NCBI GenBank assembly: GCA_022606425.2
Contig: JAHDVF020001355.1
Coordinates: 248,001 to 312,000 of the forward strand
Length of the DNA: 64,000 bases
Direction of reading: 5' to 3'
From: Lepidostoma basale
Lineage: Eukaryota > Arthropoda > Insecta > Trichoptera > Lepidostomatidae
The number at the start of each line of letters is the position of its first letter. Position 1 is the stretch's first letter. A model generated the notes under the pieces. That model saw nothing but the letters and a program-made list of their open reading frames with translations, made no database searches and had not been told where the DNA came from. The position numbers were made by a program, and so were the translations under genes. Positions 51,589 to 63,159 of the stretch are shown here, piece by piece.

Positions 51589-52093
51589 TAGGGTGATTTT
51601 TTTAGAGGCATACAATACATATTCAAAATGAAAATAAAAACATATTTTAATAATGTTAATATCTATGATATTAGCTTTATTTAATAGATAATTTTATGCC
51701 ATTATTGTTTAAATATGATTTCGGGCATATGAGCGCCACGGCTAGGTCGAAGGAAGCGCAATCGTGAAATCCAATTTTTGACAATTGTCGTCTTTGTGGA
51801 TGCGTATTATCCACTAGAGTGTACGTGGTGCGAAAACGATCCATGGTCTTCCGAATAACTTGGATGGACGATTATGTCGGCCGTAAAATGGACGTAGACA
51901 CGATAAGTTTGGCGAACCAAACCATGATTTTCAAAACAAATTTGCACAATTTGCAAGCGCTGTTCTGACGTCAGTCTAATCATGGTAGAATGGCAAAACA
52001 TACTTATTTTAAATCAACTATCAACTGTCAAATTGACAGTCTTTAGAAATAATGTTGCCAGTTTAAAAACCAAACCTTTAATTAAACACCCTA
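51589..52093 (-). mobile_element. Tc1/mariner-superfamily derivative
   Basis: Starts TAGGGTGATTTTTTTAGAGG and ends TTTAATTAAACACCCTA, giving TAGGGTG terminal inverted repeats. The minus frame 51807-52001 reads IRLTSEQRLQIVQICFENHG, LVRQTYRVYVHFTADIIVHP, a transposase N-terminal helix-turn-helix of the DUF4817 kind with one frameshift compared with 34939-35187. No DDE domain. Non-autonomous. Confidence 0.85.
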
Positions 52094-52099
52094 ATTAAA

Positions 52100-52540
52100 A
52101 CATTTAAAACAAATTCAATTGTAAAAATCACAAAAAAGAAATCTATTCTAATTGTTATGTTGTTTGTGATTTTTTCTTGGAAATACTTATATATTAAATA
52201 TGTAACTAATATTCATAATAATATTGTACTATTTTGAAATTTATAGGAATTAGTTTTTTTATTTAATTATTTCATGCTATTGGAAAATCTGATTTTTTTG
52301 GCAAATTGGTGTTATTATTGGAATTTAAAAATTATACTACACAAGAAACATGTACTTCCGCCGATAAAATTAATTCATTTTCCAAATTTTCAGAGAGTAA
52401 TAAATTTCTAACCGTCAAGTATTTTAGAAGGTAATTCCGTGCACTTCGTCCACTAAGACCCGAGAGCCAATCAGATGGCGTTATATAACCAATTTAGGAG
52501 GTGCTACTAACACTATTGCAAATAATCTCCCTAAAGTGAA
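52100..52540. other. no feature seen
   Basis: AT-rich intergenic sequence without recognised repeat or exon. Confidence 0.4.
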
Positions 52541-52542
52541 TA

Positions 52543-53010
52543 AACTAACTAACTAACCATCACGAACGCCACACTGTTCTGTAATGACATACTTCTCTCG
52601 CTTCCTCTACATTCATACATCTTGTCATGCACGCACGTCGATTTCTCCGACTCCGCACGTGACCGACATTCAATATTTAATTAATTTGATCGTGTCACGT
52701 TTTCCTCGGCCTTCCTCTATTTCTAGCTCCGTTCACGCCGTTTACATATACCTTCTTTACCATTCGGTCTTCACTCATTCTTTCCATGTGTCCAAACCAT
52801 CTTAATGACCCTTTCCTTATTTTGTTCATAACACTTTCATTCACACCCATTCACTTCTTACACTTGCATTTGTCACTCTATCGTATACAGATTTGCCACA
52901 TATTCGTCTTAGAGATTACTGCATTTATTCTACTTTCATCCTTCTTTTGCCATTGTTCCATGCTTCACTTCCATACATAAGGGTCGCCACAAGAACGCCA
53001 TTATGCATAA
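52543..53010 (-). mobile_element. LINE family W fragment (Wb)
   Basis: TAACTAACTAACCATCACG, TTCAATATTTAATTAATTTG, TTTCCTCGGCCTTCCTC and CCATTGTTCCATGCTTCAC. The terminal CCGAAGGGG block is deleted. It reads inwards to the VHNGVLVATLMYGSE region. Confidence 0.82.
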
Positions 53011-53264
53011 CTATACTAGCGTTATTCGCATGTTTGCTTAGACCTATCCAGTGTGCTTCCTAAAAATATCAACCCGTCCCCAGTAATTGCTTAAAATCCG
53101 CCTGAAATTTTGAACGAACGACTTTTCATTTAGGCTTATGAGATAAGAGAATTTAAATTAAACATTTCAAACAAATTTCTCCTACCGTCACGGAATAAAA
53201 TAATACTGATTGAACAAAGTTGAAACAGAGGTTTTCTATTTTAAGGTAATCCGGATACCTAAAA

Positions 53265-53745
53265 CTAATTAACTAACCATTACACCGTTTCCCCGGAGTA
53301 GTAGGCAGAGAGGATGGACCGCCATATCGTTCTGTCCTGTCCTTAAGCTTCCTCCACATTCATAACCAACCTCGAACCTCGTCGATTTTTCCGACTTTGA
53401 ATGTGGCCGCCTTTCAGTATTTGATAATTAAATTGATCATTCTATGCTTTTCTTGGTCTTCCACGACTTGTATAGAAGATTTTCACCGTTCTTCTCTCGT
53501 CCATTGGTTCCATTTGTCCAAACCATCTCAGGGATACTTTTTAAATTTGACTTATAATGCAATCATCTGCCTTACATTTCGTCGTTCAGTATTCTATCAT
53601 ATATCGTTTTCCCGCACATTCTTCTCAGTGATCTCGTTTCTACGGCATTTATCCTACTTTAATCCTTTTTTGCTAGCTCCAAGTTTCACTTCCATACATT
53701 AGGGTTGGCACTAGAACTCCATTAAGTACAGCCATCTCTGCTTTA
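53265..53745 (-). mobile_element. LINE family W fragment (Wb, diverged)
   Basis: AATTAACTAACCATTACACCG, CCCCGGAGTAGTAGGCAGAG, then GTCTTCCACGACTTGTATAG and CTTCCATACATTAGGGTTGG. It is the most diverged Wb copy, with WRFGQMEPM in place of WFGHMERM. Confidence 0.75.
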
Positions 53746-53904
53746 GTTGAAATATTTATATTTACAGGATACCTGATTTTACAAATTCTATTGTAATTTC
53801 ATTTGGCGTGCATTACATACAAAATATAGTATTAATAAAATATAATATAATATAATATGTATTTTCTGTATTAACCTTATTAATGTTTTTACTGAAATCT
53901 CTTG

Positions 53905-54115
53905 ATGGAAGTTCATTTTAAATATTAATTAAATAAAACAATGTTTTAACTACTTTCACTATTGTCTTTATTTCGACAGCGACGGGTTTTGCCAGGCTCG
54001 CTGGCATCGACAGACTAGTCTGCGAGCCTGACCAGTCTGTCAATGCCAGCGACAATAAATACGAAAGTGAAAGTAGTTAAAAACATCGTGTTATTTAATT
54101 ATTATTTACACGAAA
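53905..54115. repeat. fold-back element FB5
   Basis: Arms AATTAAATAAAACAATGTTTT, CTACTTTCACTATTGTC and the inverse. Minus core: CTGTCGA, T, GCCAG-cgag-CCTGGC, AAAAC, CCGTC, GCTGTCG; the central CAGACTAGTCTG is a 12-bp palindrome (54011-54022). Confidence 0.75.
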
Positions 54116-54244
54116 ACAATTGCTGACACTTTATAATGAAGATTGTACATTTCCTATAAAACAAACACCGCAAATGTAACAATTGCATGTAATTTTTAAA
54201 TCGCAATCATTTTTGGTTTTCACTTAATTATCATATTATTTTTC

Positions 54245-54585
54245 ATTCCTCTACTTTCTATGTCCTGTCAGGTCTCCCTAACCTTGAATATCACCCTAAA
54301 GTAGGCCTCCCTGTCCTGGGCGGCTCGGAACAGCTCCTCCACGGTCCTCAGCCCTGTCCACTCTCGAATGTTCCTAAGCCAGGAAACCTGCCTTCTCCCA
54401 ACACCTCTTCGACCCTCAATCTTACCCTTTAATATCAGATGTAACAGTGCGTATTTTTCGCCTCTCAGAACATGGCCCAAGTAGGACACCTTACTGACTT
54501 TGATGTTGGTCAGCAACTCTCTGTCAACTCTGGCTCTATGGAGAACGTCTGTGTTGCTGACCATGTCAGTCCAGGAGATGCGTTA
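54245..54585 (-). mobile_element. LINE family Q RT C-terminus, open frame
   Basis: Minus frame 54268-54564: [80 protein letters not shown], then stop. The frame is intact over 98 codons, so this copy is younger than 16780 or 42290. Confidence 0.88.
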
Positions 54586-55055
54586 CTTTTTTATAATACT
54601 TAAATACTTTTCAATACCGAAACTGAATTTGCGCTCAACATTGTGACTTGTTTTGTTTACCAAATGATTTGCTTATAAATTTATTAATCACAATTCTTTA
54701 CTATTCAATTAAAATAGAAACTGGGAATTGGGTTTGAATTGATTTCCGTAAACAAACCGATAAATTTTGTGAAAACGCTTAATGAAGCATACAAAGTTGT
54801 GTTTGTATTTTCAAATGTGGAACACAAATTTGAAATATTTTTTATATTGTCGGAGTTCCCAAAGAGTAAAGGGACAATTTTAATTTAGAATATTGTAATG
54901 TAGTTAGTGCGATATTTTGAAAAATGGGTTCATTTGTCTTTTTCGCTCCTTTTAATCCTTTAATTCGATTAAAATGAGTAATATGTATGGTATACGTATA
55001 CGTTACAGTAATATCCTTCACAAAAATGTTTTCAGAGGTTCTCTTTTTTCTGCGG

Positions 55056-55305
55056 CAGAGGTCTCCAAACTTTCCAACCTTAGAACCATACCGATTACTC
55101 CAGTAAGTTGCAAAAGCCATTACCTAGCAAGTAAATATAATCAAATTGCTATCATTCTGTGTACTGTATTCAACTTAGCACAACAACAATAAGCCATTAG
55201 CTTTCACGGGCCTGATTGATAACACTGGTTATTAGCTATCGTGGGCCGGATTGATGACACTGGCGGGCCGGATTTGGCCCGCGGGCCGTAGTTTGCAGAC
55301 CCCGT
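55056..55305. mobile_element. 250-bp hAT-like MITE
   Basis: Ends: CAGAGGTCTCCAAACTTTCC on the left and, on the minus strand from the right, GGGGTCTGCAAACTACGGCC, CGCGGGCCAAATCCGGCCC, a very typical hAT terminus. Flanked by TTCTGCGG (55048-55055) and TTCTACGG (55306-55313), an 8-bp target duplication with one change. Internal repeats GGGCCTGATTGATAACACTG and GGGCCGGATTGATGACACTG. Confidence 0.85.
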
Positions 55306-55334
55306 TTCTACGGTACACAATTTTTTTTTGTAAT

Positions 55335-55705
55335 TAATAAGTACAAAATCACTACTTAAATAATTAATATGAATAAAAACGTCTGATTTATAGAAGTTTT
55401 ATCATATTTTATGGAAATAACATGTCTTGCCTTTGTAAGACATTATCAGATATAAAAATTTTGATATTGCCTTTTTTTAAACTATTTATTGTTTACAATG
55501 TATTGACCCACATGAATTACCTTATATTCTGCTTCTTTAACTCGTGTATATAAACAACAACGCGATTTGATTTTCGCTACATTTGACTATACCTTAGAAA
55601 AGCAAAACGTGCCATTCTCATAAACCATAATAAAACTTCTAGAAAACGAACTTTTCCATTCCTAGTAATTATTTGATCTAGAGTTTTCCATCATTGTTCA
55701 AGAAA
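55335..55705. repeat. fold-back FB3 with internal insertion
   Basis: ATTAATATGAATAAAAACGTC, TAGAAGTTTTATCATATTTT on the left; TTAGAAAAGCAAAACGTGCC, ATAATAAAACTTCTAGAAAA on the right. About 100 bp (55475-55585) of foreign sequence separates the arms. Confidence 0.65.
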
Positions 55706-56500
55706 GAAAAAGTGACATCATTTAAGGGTTAAACATTATAAAAGGGTTGGAGCTAAATTTAAAGGTAGGGCGTATTGCCATTGATAAGGATTGGTCGAAT
55801 AATTGGAACATATAAAAAATGGGGCTTTAGCTATTTAAAATAATACATTTATTTTTAAATATTTATAAATTTTTTTTAATTCATGGTTATTAAACGTTGT
55901 TTTTCTATTAATAATATGTAAATTTATAATAACATTATTTTTATGAAAATTGTGATTATTTTTTCAGTGAGGTGGTTAGCGCATTCTGAAAAGTTTTTTA
56001 CAGTTCATAACTTTTGAAAAACGTTGTATTTTCACAACATACATTTTTCATTGTTTATAAATTAAAATATAATCATTGCTCATAATTTTAGTTGGGTAAA
56101 ACAATTATAATTTTAGAATAAAATAGCACATAATATGTCTCTCTAACAGTAACTTTTCGGAATTCGCCAACCACCTCATTAAAATAGATGTTTAATAAAG
56201 AGAACAGGGTTGAAAGTTTACAGTTTAGTAAAAGAAACATCACATCAAATAGTCTTGAAAATTCACAACGAGATAAACTCAAATTGAAATCCAATTATAG
56301 ATATGTTCCCATTCTCCTACAATCCTAAATAAATAATAATTTCTCCTTACCTCTTCACGTAACTCCGCCCCCTTTCAATGTGAACATAAGTAATGGTTTT
56401 GTATATTTTTTTTTTAAATTACGTTAAGGAAGGACGTGTAAAGTGCGAAACATATCTGTAAAAAGTGTAACAGAAAGTGTTGTGAAAATACAACGTTTTC
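55706..56500. other. no feature seen
   Basis: AT-rich, no recognised repeat. CATGTTATTATT-type simple sequence only. A minus-strand open frame at 56088-56294 shows no recognisable domain. Confidence 0.4.
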
Positions 56501-56504
56501 TAAT

Positions 56505-57070
56505 CATATTTGGCCGAGCCATAGAGGGCTCCCTCCGCTTACCCGAAGCTGTTATAGGCGCAGCGGCGCCTTTCGTCAGCTTCACTCGTGCACTCCCTAA
56601 GCCCGTCCCCCGTCCATGCGGGACTTATGTTAAAAAAAAATAATAATGTATGTAAATTTGCAACCAAGGGTGACCCAGACCACATTTAAGCTACTCTCCC
56701 TCGATGTCCCGCCGTACACACATAGCAATACCAGCAAAAGAAAATACACAATTGATACTTGAATAACATATGTTAGAGAAAGAATAAAAAACGAAATTAT
56801 GCACAGCAAGAGGCACAGGAGGGAGGGAGGAGACAAAATGCAGGATGGGGGTAATAAGGAAATTTATTTAATATGTGGAATAAGGAAGGTAACACAGGAA
56901 GTTTATACTATAAATTTAAGAGAAGAAAAATAATGCAATTAAACTTAAGAGGAGGAAGACAAGGTCCGGCATTGTGGGTCAGTCCTTCTCCCCCCAGTAA
57001 GATAATCAGCACCCCCTCAAAGGTGCAAGTGTTTTCTAATAGTTATGAAACGTTTTCTAATAGTTATAAA
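56505..57070 (-). repeat. interspersed repeat M, minus strand
   Basis: CCGAGCCATAGAGGGCTCCC, CGCTTACCCGAAGCTGTTAT, CCCCCGTCCATGCGGGACTT and, further on, CCCTCGATGTCCCGCCG. Opposite orientation to 8450 and 31885. A direct CTAATAGTTATGAAACGTTT / CTAATAGTTATAAAAAGTTT repeat marks the right end. Confidence 0.8.
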
Positions 57071-57384
57071 AAGTTTTAATATAAAACAAAGTAATGAGAT
57101 TACTATATTTCAATGGGTACGATTAATTTCAAGTATTCTAGTATAGAGCCAAAATACATAAACAGATATAGCAAACACAGTGAGAACAGAATCCTAGTTG
57201 AGCCGATATAATCTCTGAATTAAGTCACGTTCCAAACGGAATCAAACATTTGTAAGGAGAGCGTTAAGAGAACATTTCGTTGGAGGAGTTAATACGCATT
57301 CGATAAGCTTTTCCCGCTAAAATATTGTGGAAATGTGTTAAATACGTTTTCAATTATTTCAGATTTTAGACGTATAAAGATTCC

Positions 57385-58540
<1,156 letters not shown>

Positions 58541-58544
58541 AAAT

Positions 58545-58940
58545 ACACATGTTATTTATTAGTTTCTCGCAACCGATCCACCACCGTGGTTGCGAAGTCA
58601 ACGAATCTGCAGAGTGTATCTTTGTTGCGGAGGATGGCTGGGAGATCCGTGATGTGGATGTCTCTTCTTTGACATTCCTTCTCCAGTTTCCATCTCTCAC
58701 GCGTGAAGATTGGACAGTGGGTGATGATGTGTTCCACTGTTTGCTCTGTTTGCGAATCACAGGGACAGTGCGGTGAGTATTTAATCTTGAATCTGTGTAG
58801 ATACGAGAGAGTGGCACCATGCCCAGTGGACCATGGCCCATGTGGACCAGTGGACCAGGCACCATGCCCAGTACATACATACTCACTGACGTTGACATAT
58901 TTGAAATCCTCGTTGTATGTTCCTAGTTTCATGTCGATAT
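58545..58940 (-). mobile_element. LINE C-terminus with RNase-H-like tail and zinc knuckle
   Basis: Minus frame 58552-58932: TGHGATLSYLHRFKIKYSPH, CPCDSQTEQTVEHIITHCPI, FTRERWKLEKECQ, DLPAILRNKDTLCRFVDFAT, VVDRLRETNK, stop. The GHG..YL.RF and C-x-C...H...HC pattern is typical of the ends of I, R1 and Jockey-group elements. The segment before it carries a duplicated TGHGAWSTG unit. One copy in the window. Confidence 0.85.
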
Positions 58941-59597
58941 TGTATTATTGTTAACCGTTTTGTGTCCAAATGAGTCACCTAAACGTTTATTATATCTCAT
59001 TTGTGTACTCGTATAAGAAAAAAAATACAATAAATAAAGTGATAAGTATCAATGGTATGACTGATTCTATTCCTATTCATTTGAATATGAAATACTAAAA
59101 GAATGTGAACATTTACAAGTACATAATGGTATTTCAATTTAAAACATGTGTACAAGTTTACGACAATCACTTTACCTATTCTTAAATTTTACTACAACTG
59201 TAAAATCTTCTGAACTTAATGAAATAAGAATCATGTGCGGAATTTTAACCATTAACGCTATTTCACAGACAAACATGCGGGCGATGTTAATACCATTATC
59301 CCCAATTTTACTTCATTACTCGAGGAATAATACTGTTTAGAAATTTCCAGTGTTATGAAGTTCTCTTGTTACGTAATGTTATTGGTGTTTGCAGTATGAA
59401 ATTTTCAATAGTCAGCCAATTTCCTGTCCTAGCTTGCACGTGTTCAAGGCTCGTTAGCGATATGTTGACGCTCGGGAATTCAAAATTGTATATTCAGAAA
59501 ATAGAATTTCAATAATATCATCCTTTGTTTTGCAATATAAGAATATATTCATGTATTACTGGTTAAAACGTAAGAATATATTCATCTAAGGTTTTTC

Positions 59598-59850
59598 GAC
59601 GACCTTCGTGGCAGAGTGGTTACGAGCTCTGACTTCCATGCCGAAGGTCCTGAGTTCGATATCCGGCGATGGCAGTGTGATTGTCACACTGTCTTTGGTC
59701 TGGTGTAGAATTCACGTGACAATAAAATGGCGATAGATTGGCTACCTATCACATGTCACGAGAATCAATATAATAGCTTAAAAAAAAACAATTGTACACA
59801 GTAATTGGGTCCAAACGACCTGTTGTGTACATAAAAAAAAAACGTGTGTA
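59598..59850 (+). repeat. tRNA-derived SINE, second copy
   Basis: GACCTTCGTGGCAGAGTGG, A box as in the first copy; diverged B box GAGTTCGATATCC; body GGCAGTGTGATTGTCACACT, TGTAGAATTCACGTGACAAT; A-rich end TACATAAAAAAAAAACG. About as long as 46412-46660. Confidence 0.9.
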
Positions 59851-59934
59851 CGTTGTGTACGCATATAAAATATTTTATATTGATGAAAACGGAAGTTTTC
59901 TAGAAGCTCTATACTTAAGTGACATTGCTATCTT

Positions 59935-60312
59935 CTTCTTCTTCGCTCGCCGTATCAGGTCCCCCTGACGTTGGCAATCACTCCGGTGAAGGCTTCTCTA
60001 TCTTTTGCAACCCGGAACAGCTCCCTCACATGTCTTATCCCGGTCCAGTCTCTTATATTGCTCAGCCAAGACGTTTGCCTTCTACCAGGACCACGCTGCC
60101 CCTCAATTTTTCCCATCAGCATTAGTTGGAGCAAACTGTATTTATCTCCCCGCAGAATGTGACCCAGATATGAAATTTTACGGACCTTAACGTCCTTTAG
60201 CAGTTGTCTACTAAAATTGGCTCTCCTCAAAACCTCCAAATTGCCGAAGAAATCTGTCCACGGTATGCGAAGCATTCTCCTGTACAACCACATCTCGAAA
60301 CATTGCTAAAGC
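59935..60312 (-). mobile_element. LINE family Q RT C-terminus, open frame
   Basis: Minus frame 59955-60293: MWLYRRMLRIPWTDFFGNLE, VLRRANFSRQLLKDVKVRKI, SYLGHILRGDKYSLLQLM, GQRGPGRRQTSWLSNIRDWT, GVIANVRGT, stop, then GGGGACCTGATACGGCG and AAGAAGAAGAAG. 112 intact codons. Confidence 0.88.
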
Positions 60313-60354
60313 ATGGCGAAATATATGCGTCCCTTTAAAAGTATTTAAAATATC

Positions 60355-60912
60355 ATAACTAACAACTAACCATCATGCCGTTTTGCCGAAGGTTACATCT
60401 ATCGCTTCCTCAACATTTATACATCGTGTCATGCACGCAAGTCGATTTCTCCGACTACTACGTGGCCGACATTGATTTGATCGAGCCACACTTCGGTCTT
60501 AAGCTTTTTTTTGTTCCCTTTACATTCTTAATATCCAACAACAACAAACCATCACGCCGTTTCTCCGTAAGGGTAGGCAGAGAGAACGGACCGCCACACT
60601 ACACTATCCTGGCACACCTCTCTAACTTCCTCCACATTCATACAGCGAGTCATACACGCACGTCGATTCTTCCGACTTCTAACATGACCAACCTTTACAA
60701 TTTGATTACTTTGGTCATGCCATGTTTATCTCGGTCTGCCTCGACTCTGTACTCCATTTACATCATTAACGTATACTTTCTTAACAATTCATTCTCCATC
60801 CATGCGCTCTATATATCTATATTGTTAATATCCACTTTCTTATCAATATTGCAATAATCTTTATTTCCTTTCTATCTGCATCTCTTTCGGGGAGTCAGCA
60901 TGACGGTTGAAT
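60355..60912. mobile_element. LINE family W inverted pair (Wb) with a nested Wa copy
   Basis: 60355-60527 (minus) starts CTAACAACTAACCATCATGC; 60870-60912 (plus) ends CTCTTTCGGGGAGTCAGCAT, GACGGTTGA. Both 3' ends face outwards. The centre is interrupted by the younger insertion at 60538-60824. Confidence 0.72.
60538..60824 (-). mobile_element. LINE family W insertion (Wa), 10-bp duplication
   Basis: TTAATATCCA at 60528-60537 and 60825-60834. Tail complement ACAACAACAAACCATCACG; then CCGTTTCTCCGTAAGGGTAG, TCTAACATGACCAACC, ATCCATGCGCTCTATAT. 5'-truncated in the FGHMERM region. Confidence 0.9.
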
Positions 60913-60929
60913 AGTTTTCGTAATACCTT

Positions 60930-61210
60930 CGTCAAAAACAGCACAGATTGTTTTATTTGCCGCGCTGCAAAACCAACCTGCCAATGGTTATGCCTGTGGG
61001 TAGGGCAATCTTATTGCTTAATCGGGTCGCCTCGGAGGTCGACATTGCCTCAGGGATGCAATATCAATGTTATGATTATTTCTAATTCTTAAGCATATTT
61101 TTTTATGCTTCTCTTTTGAATTCTCACAATGTAATTGCAAACGATCTGGAAATATATCTGTAATGTTTGTAATTTTTATTAAAATAAATTAAATAAGTTA
61201 GTCGACTGTT
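60930..61210 (+). mobile_element. LINE family H 3' end
   Basis: ACAGATTGTTTTATTTGCCG gives DCFICRAAKPTCQW in one frame and RLFYLPRCKTNLPMVMPVGR, AILLLNRVASEVD in the true frame. 3' UTR CACAATGTAATTGCAAACG to AAAATAAATTAAATAAG. Confidence 0.75.
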
Positions 61211-61429
61211 CATTAAAATTTCCAGTTAATAATTTTTTTTAAATTATTAAAAATTCCTTTATTTTATATTAAGTTTATTCCACTTTGTTTTATGGCTTCT
61301 TCCAGTTTCGGCAGCTCAATGCCATCTTCTACTTAGGAACTTTTATTAGTAAAAAAATATTTTCATTATTCACAATGAACTTCTAGCAAATAATTTCAAT
61401 TAACAACATTATTCAACTTATTGAAAATT

Positions 61430-61850
61430 AAGGCATTAACACTGTGGAATTCCATAGTGATATACTTTGGGAATTAAAAAAACATTGTTTAAACCACTTT
61501 TTAATACACGACATGTTTCGGAGAATACCTCCAACTTTAGATGTAAAAATATAACAAAAACTAAACAATGAAAGACTAATAAAAACGCATTTTAAATTCG
61601 ATACAATAATTCAAATTTAAATAACAAATAGCCCAGTTTAATTTTTAAATTTGAATTATTGTTTCGAATTTTAAATGCTTTTTTTAGTCTTTCTTTGTTT
61701 AGTTTTTGTTATATTTTTACACCTGAAGATGGAGGTATCCTCCGAAACATGACGTGTTTTTTAATATTTTCTATTAAAATGTGGTTTAAACAATCTTTTT
61801 TTAATTCCCAAAGTATAAACAACATTATTATTTTAAAATATCCAATGGCT
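61430..61850. repeat. fold-back element FB7-like, both arms
   Basis: Left GGCATTAACACTGTGGAATTC, ATTAAAAAAACATTGTTTAAA, CGACATGTTTCGGAG; right CTCCGAAACATGACGTG, AAAATGTGGTTTAAACAATC. The middle arms GAAAGACTAATAAAAACGCAT and AAATGCTTTTTTTAGTCTTTC are inverted. Two opposed hammerhead-like cores. Confidence 0.8.
61719..61757 (+). ncRNA. hammerhead-like core (FB7-like, plus arm)
   Basis: ACAC (61719-61722), CTGAAGA (61723-61729), T, hairpin GGAGG-tat-CCTCC (61731-61743), GAAAC (61744-61748), AT, GAC, GTGT (61754-61757). ACAC pairs with GTGT as stem I; both boxes are exact and stem II has five G-C/A-T pairs. The cleavage triplet is GAC here, whereas the opposite arm (61504-61512) keeps GTC, so the ancestor probably had GTC. 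Confidence 0.48.
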
Positions 61851-61859
61851 CAAAAATAA

Positions 61860-62340
61860 ATATGAAAACAACGTCTGTTGACATTTGATACGCAAACTTT
61901 TTTATAATTTAAAAACTGCCCTAGAGAAATGATGAATGAATCCTTGTTAGGCTTTATTTTTTCACCTTCTTTTGTTAGTAACTTCCTTTGTAGTAAAGGT
62001 CCTGATGGATCCTGATGTCAGGGTGGTGTTTTGTTTTTGCGAGTTTGAAGAGTTTGCTTTGTTCCAGAGCGTGGCGGGGGCGAACTTTCATTTTATTGTT
62101 CCTCTACACCCATCTGCGAGGGCACTTCTGGGAATTAGCCAGCTATTTATTCATTGCTTTATTTTATTTATACATTCAGAAAAATAATAAAAACGTGAAG
62201 TAATGAATGTTTACACAATTATATTAAAATAATAAATTCCTCGAGGAAAATTATGTATCATAATTGTTTTTATTATTGCACGTAAATTGTACAAAATTAA
62301 TTAATATTAAGTAAGATTTCAAAATGTTACTTAATATTAA
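61860..62340. other. no feature seen
   Basis: AT-rich, with a less AT-rich part at 62000-62150 (GAGCGTGGCGGGGGCGAAC). No repeat, exon or RNA gene recognised. Confidence 0.4.
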
Positions 62341-62344
62341 GGAC

Positions 62345-62655
62345 CAAACAAGTTTTGAGATCTTCCGAAATGAAGACAATGAGTACGATAGCAGGCAAGA
62401 CACTGAGAGATCGCGTGAGGAACACCAGAATAAGAGAGATATGTGAGGTTGAGGATATTATAAGATAGAGCAGACAGCAAAAAATGGACTGGTAAGGTCA
62501 TGTTCAAAGAATGGACACCACCAGACTCCCCTATATTGCATTGCGTCCTCGTGGAAGACCTCCTAAAAGATGGAAGGACAGCTAGGAATCTACCTCACAG
62601 GAGGAGCAACACTCTGGAGAACAGACCACATAGGTCTACAATAAGGAAGAAGAAG
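62345..62655 (+). mobile_element. LINE family G 3' end
   Basis: ATAGCAGGCAAGACACTGAG, GATCGCGTGAGGAACACCAG: translation IAGKTLRDRVRNTRIREICE, VEDII, then after a stop GHVQRMDTTRLPYIALRPRG, RPPKRWKDS and a tail AAGAAGAAG. This gives the fullest family G C-terminus here. Confidence 0.8.
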
Positions 62656-62659
62656 AAAA

Positions 62660-62935
62660 CTTAATATTATAAATGGGCTGGATATGTGTGCCGACGGGAT
62701 GATGGAAGATGAAGCCAGAGGATTACTGAATGGAGTTCAAGGTTGGGCCGGAGAAGTGTCGGGAGACAGCCAACCAGGTGGAGCGATGATATTGTGCGGA
62801 CGGTGGGAAGGGTCTGGATAACATGGGTCTGGATAACGAGAGACCGAGAGGGATGGCGTGGGGGTGGAGAGGCTTACGTCCAGCAGTGGATGGAGACAAG
62901 CTGGCGAAGAACATTTCAAAATGTAAGTGAAAAAA
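62660..62935 (+). mobile_element. LINE family K 3' end
   Basis: AAATGGGCTGGATATGTGTG, CCGACGGGATGATGG: KWAGYVCRRDDGR, then MGRRSVGRQPTRWSDDIVRT, VGRVWITW, DREGWRGGGEAYVQQWMETS. Matches 23400-23690. Internal duplication of GGTCTGGATAAC. Confidence 0.82.
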
Positions 62936-62984
62936 AAAAAAAATTTTTTCGTTTATCTTACTTTATGCCGAGTAAACAATAAAT

Positions 62985-63155
62985 TAATCTAACTAACTAA
63001 CTGATTATCACGCCGTTTTTCCGAAGTTGAAAATAGAAATAATAAACCCCCACACCATTATTTTCTGACATACTTCTCTCAATTAATAACGTTCACACAT
63101 CGTATCATGCACGCATGTCTATTTCTCCGCCTCCCCACGTAGTCGACGTAAATAA
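62985..63155 (-). mobile_element. LINE family W fragment (Wb, diverged)
   Basis: TCTAACTAACTAACTGATTAT, CACGCCGTTTTTCCGAAG, TCACACATCGTATCATGCAC, TTCTCCGCCTCCCCACG. Only the terminal 170 bp. Confidence 0.75.
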
Positions 63156-63159
63156 GTGG

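Noticed and set aside
56443..56643. Protein-coding reading of repeat M (LRLPEAVIGAAAPF)
   Set aside because: The frame runs across the conserved noncoding blocks of repeat M and is not open in the other two copies.
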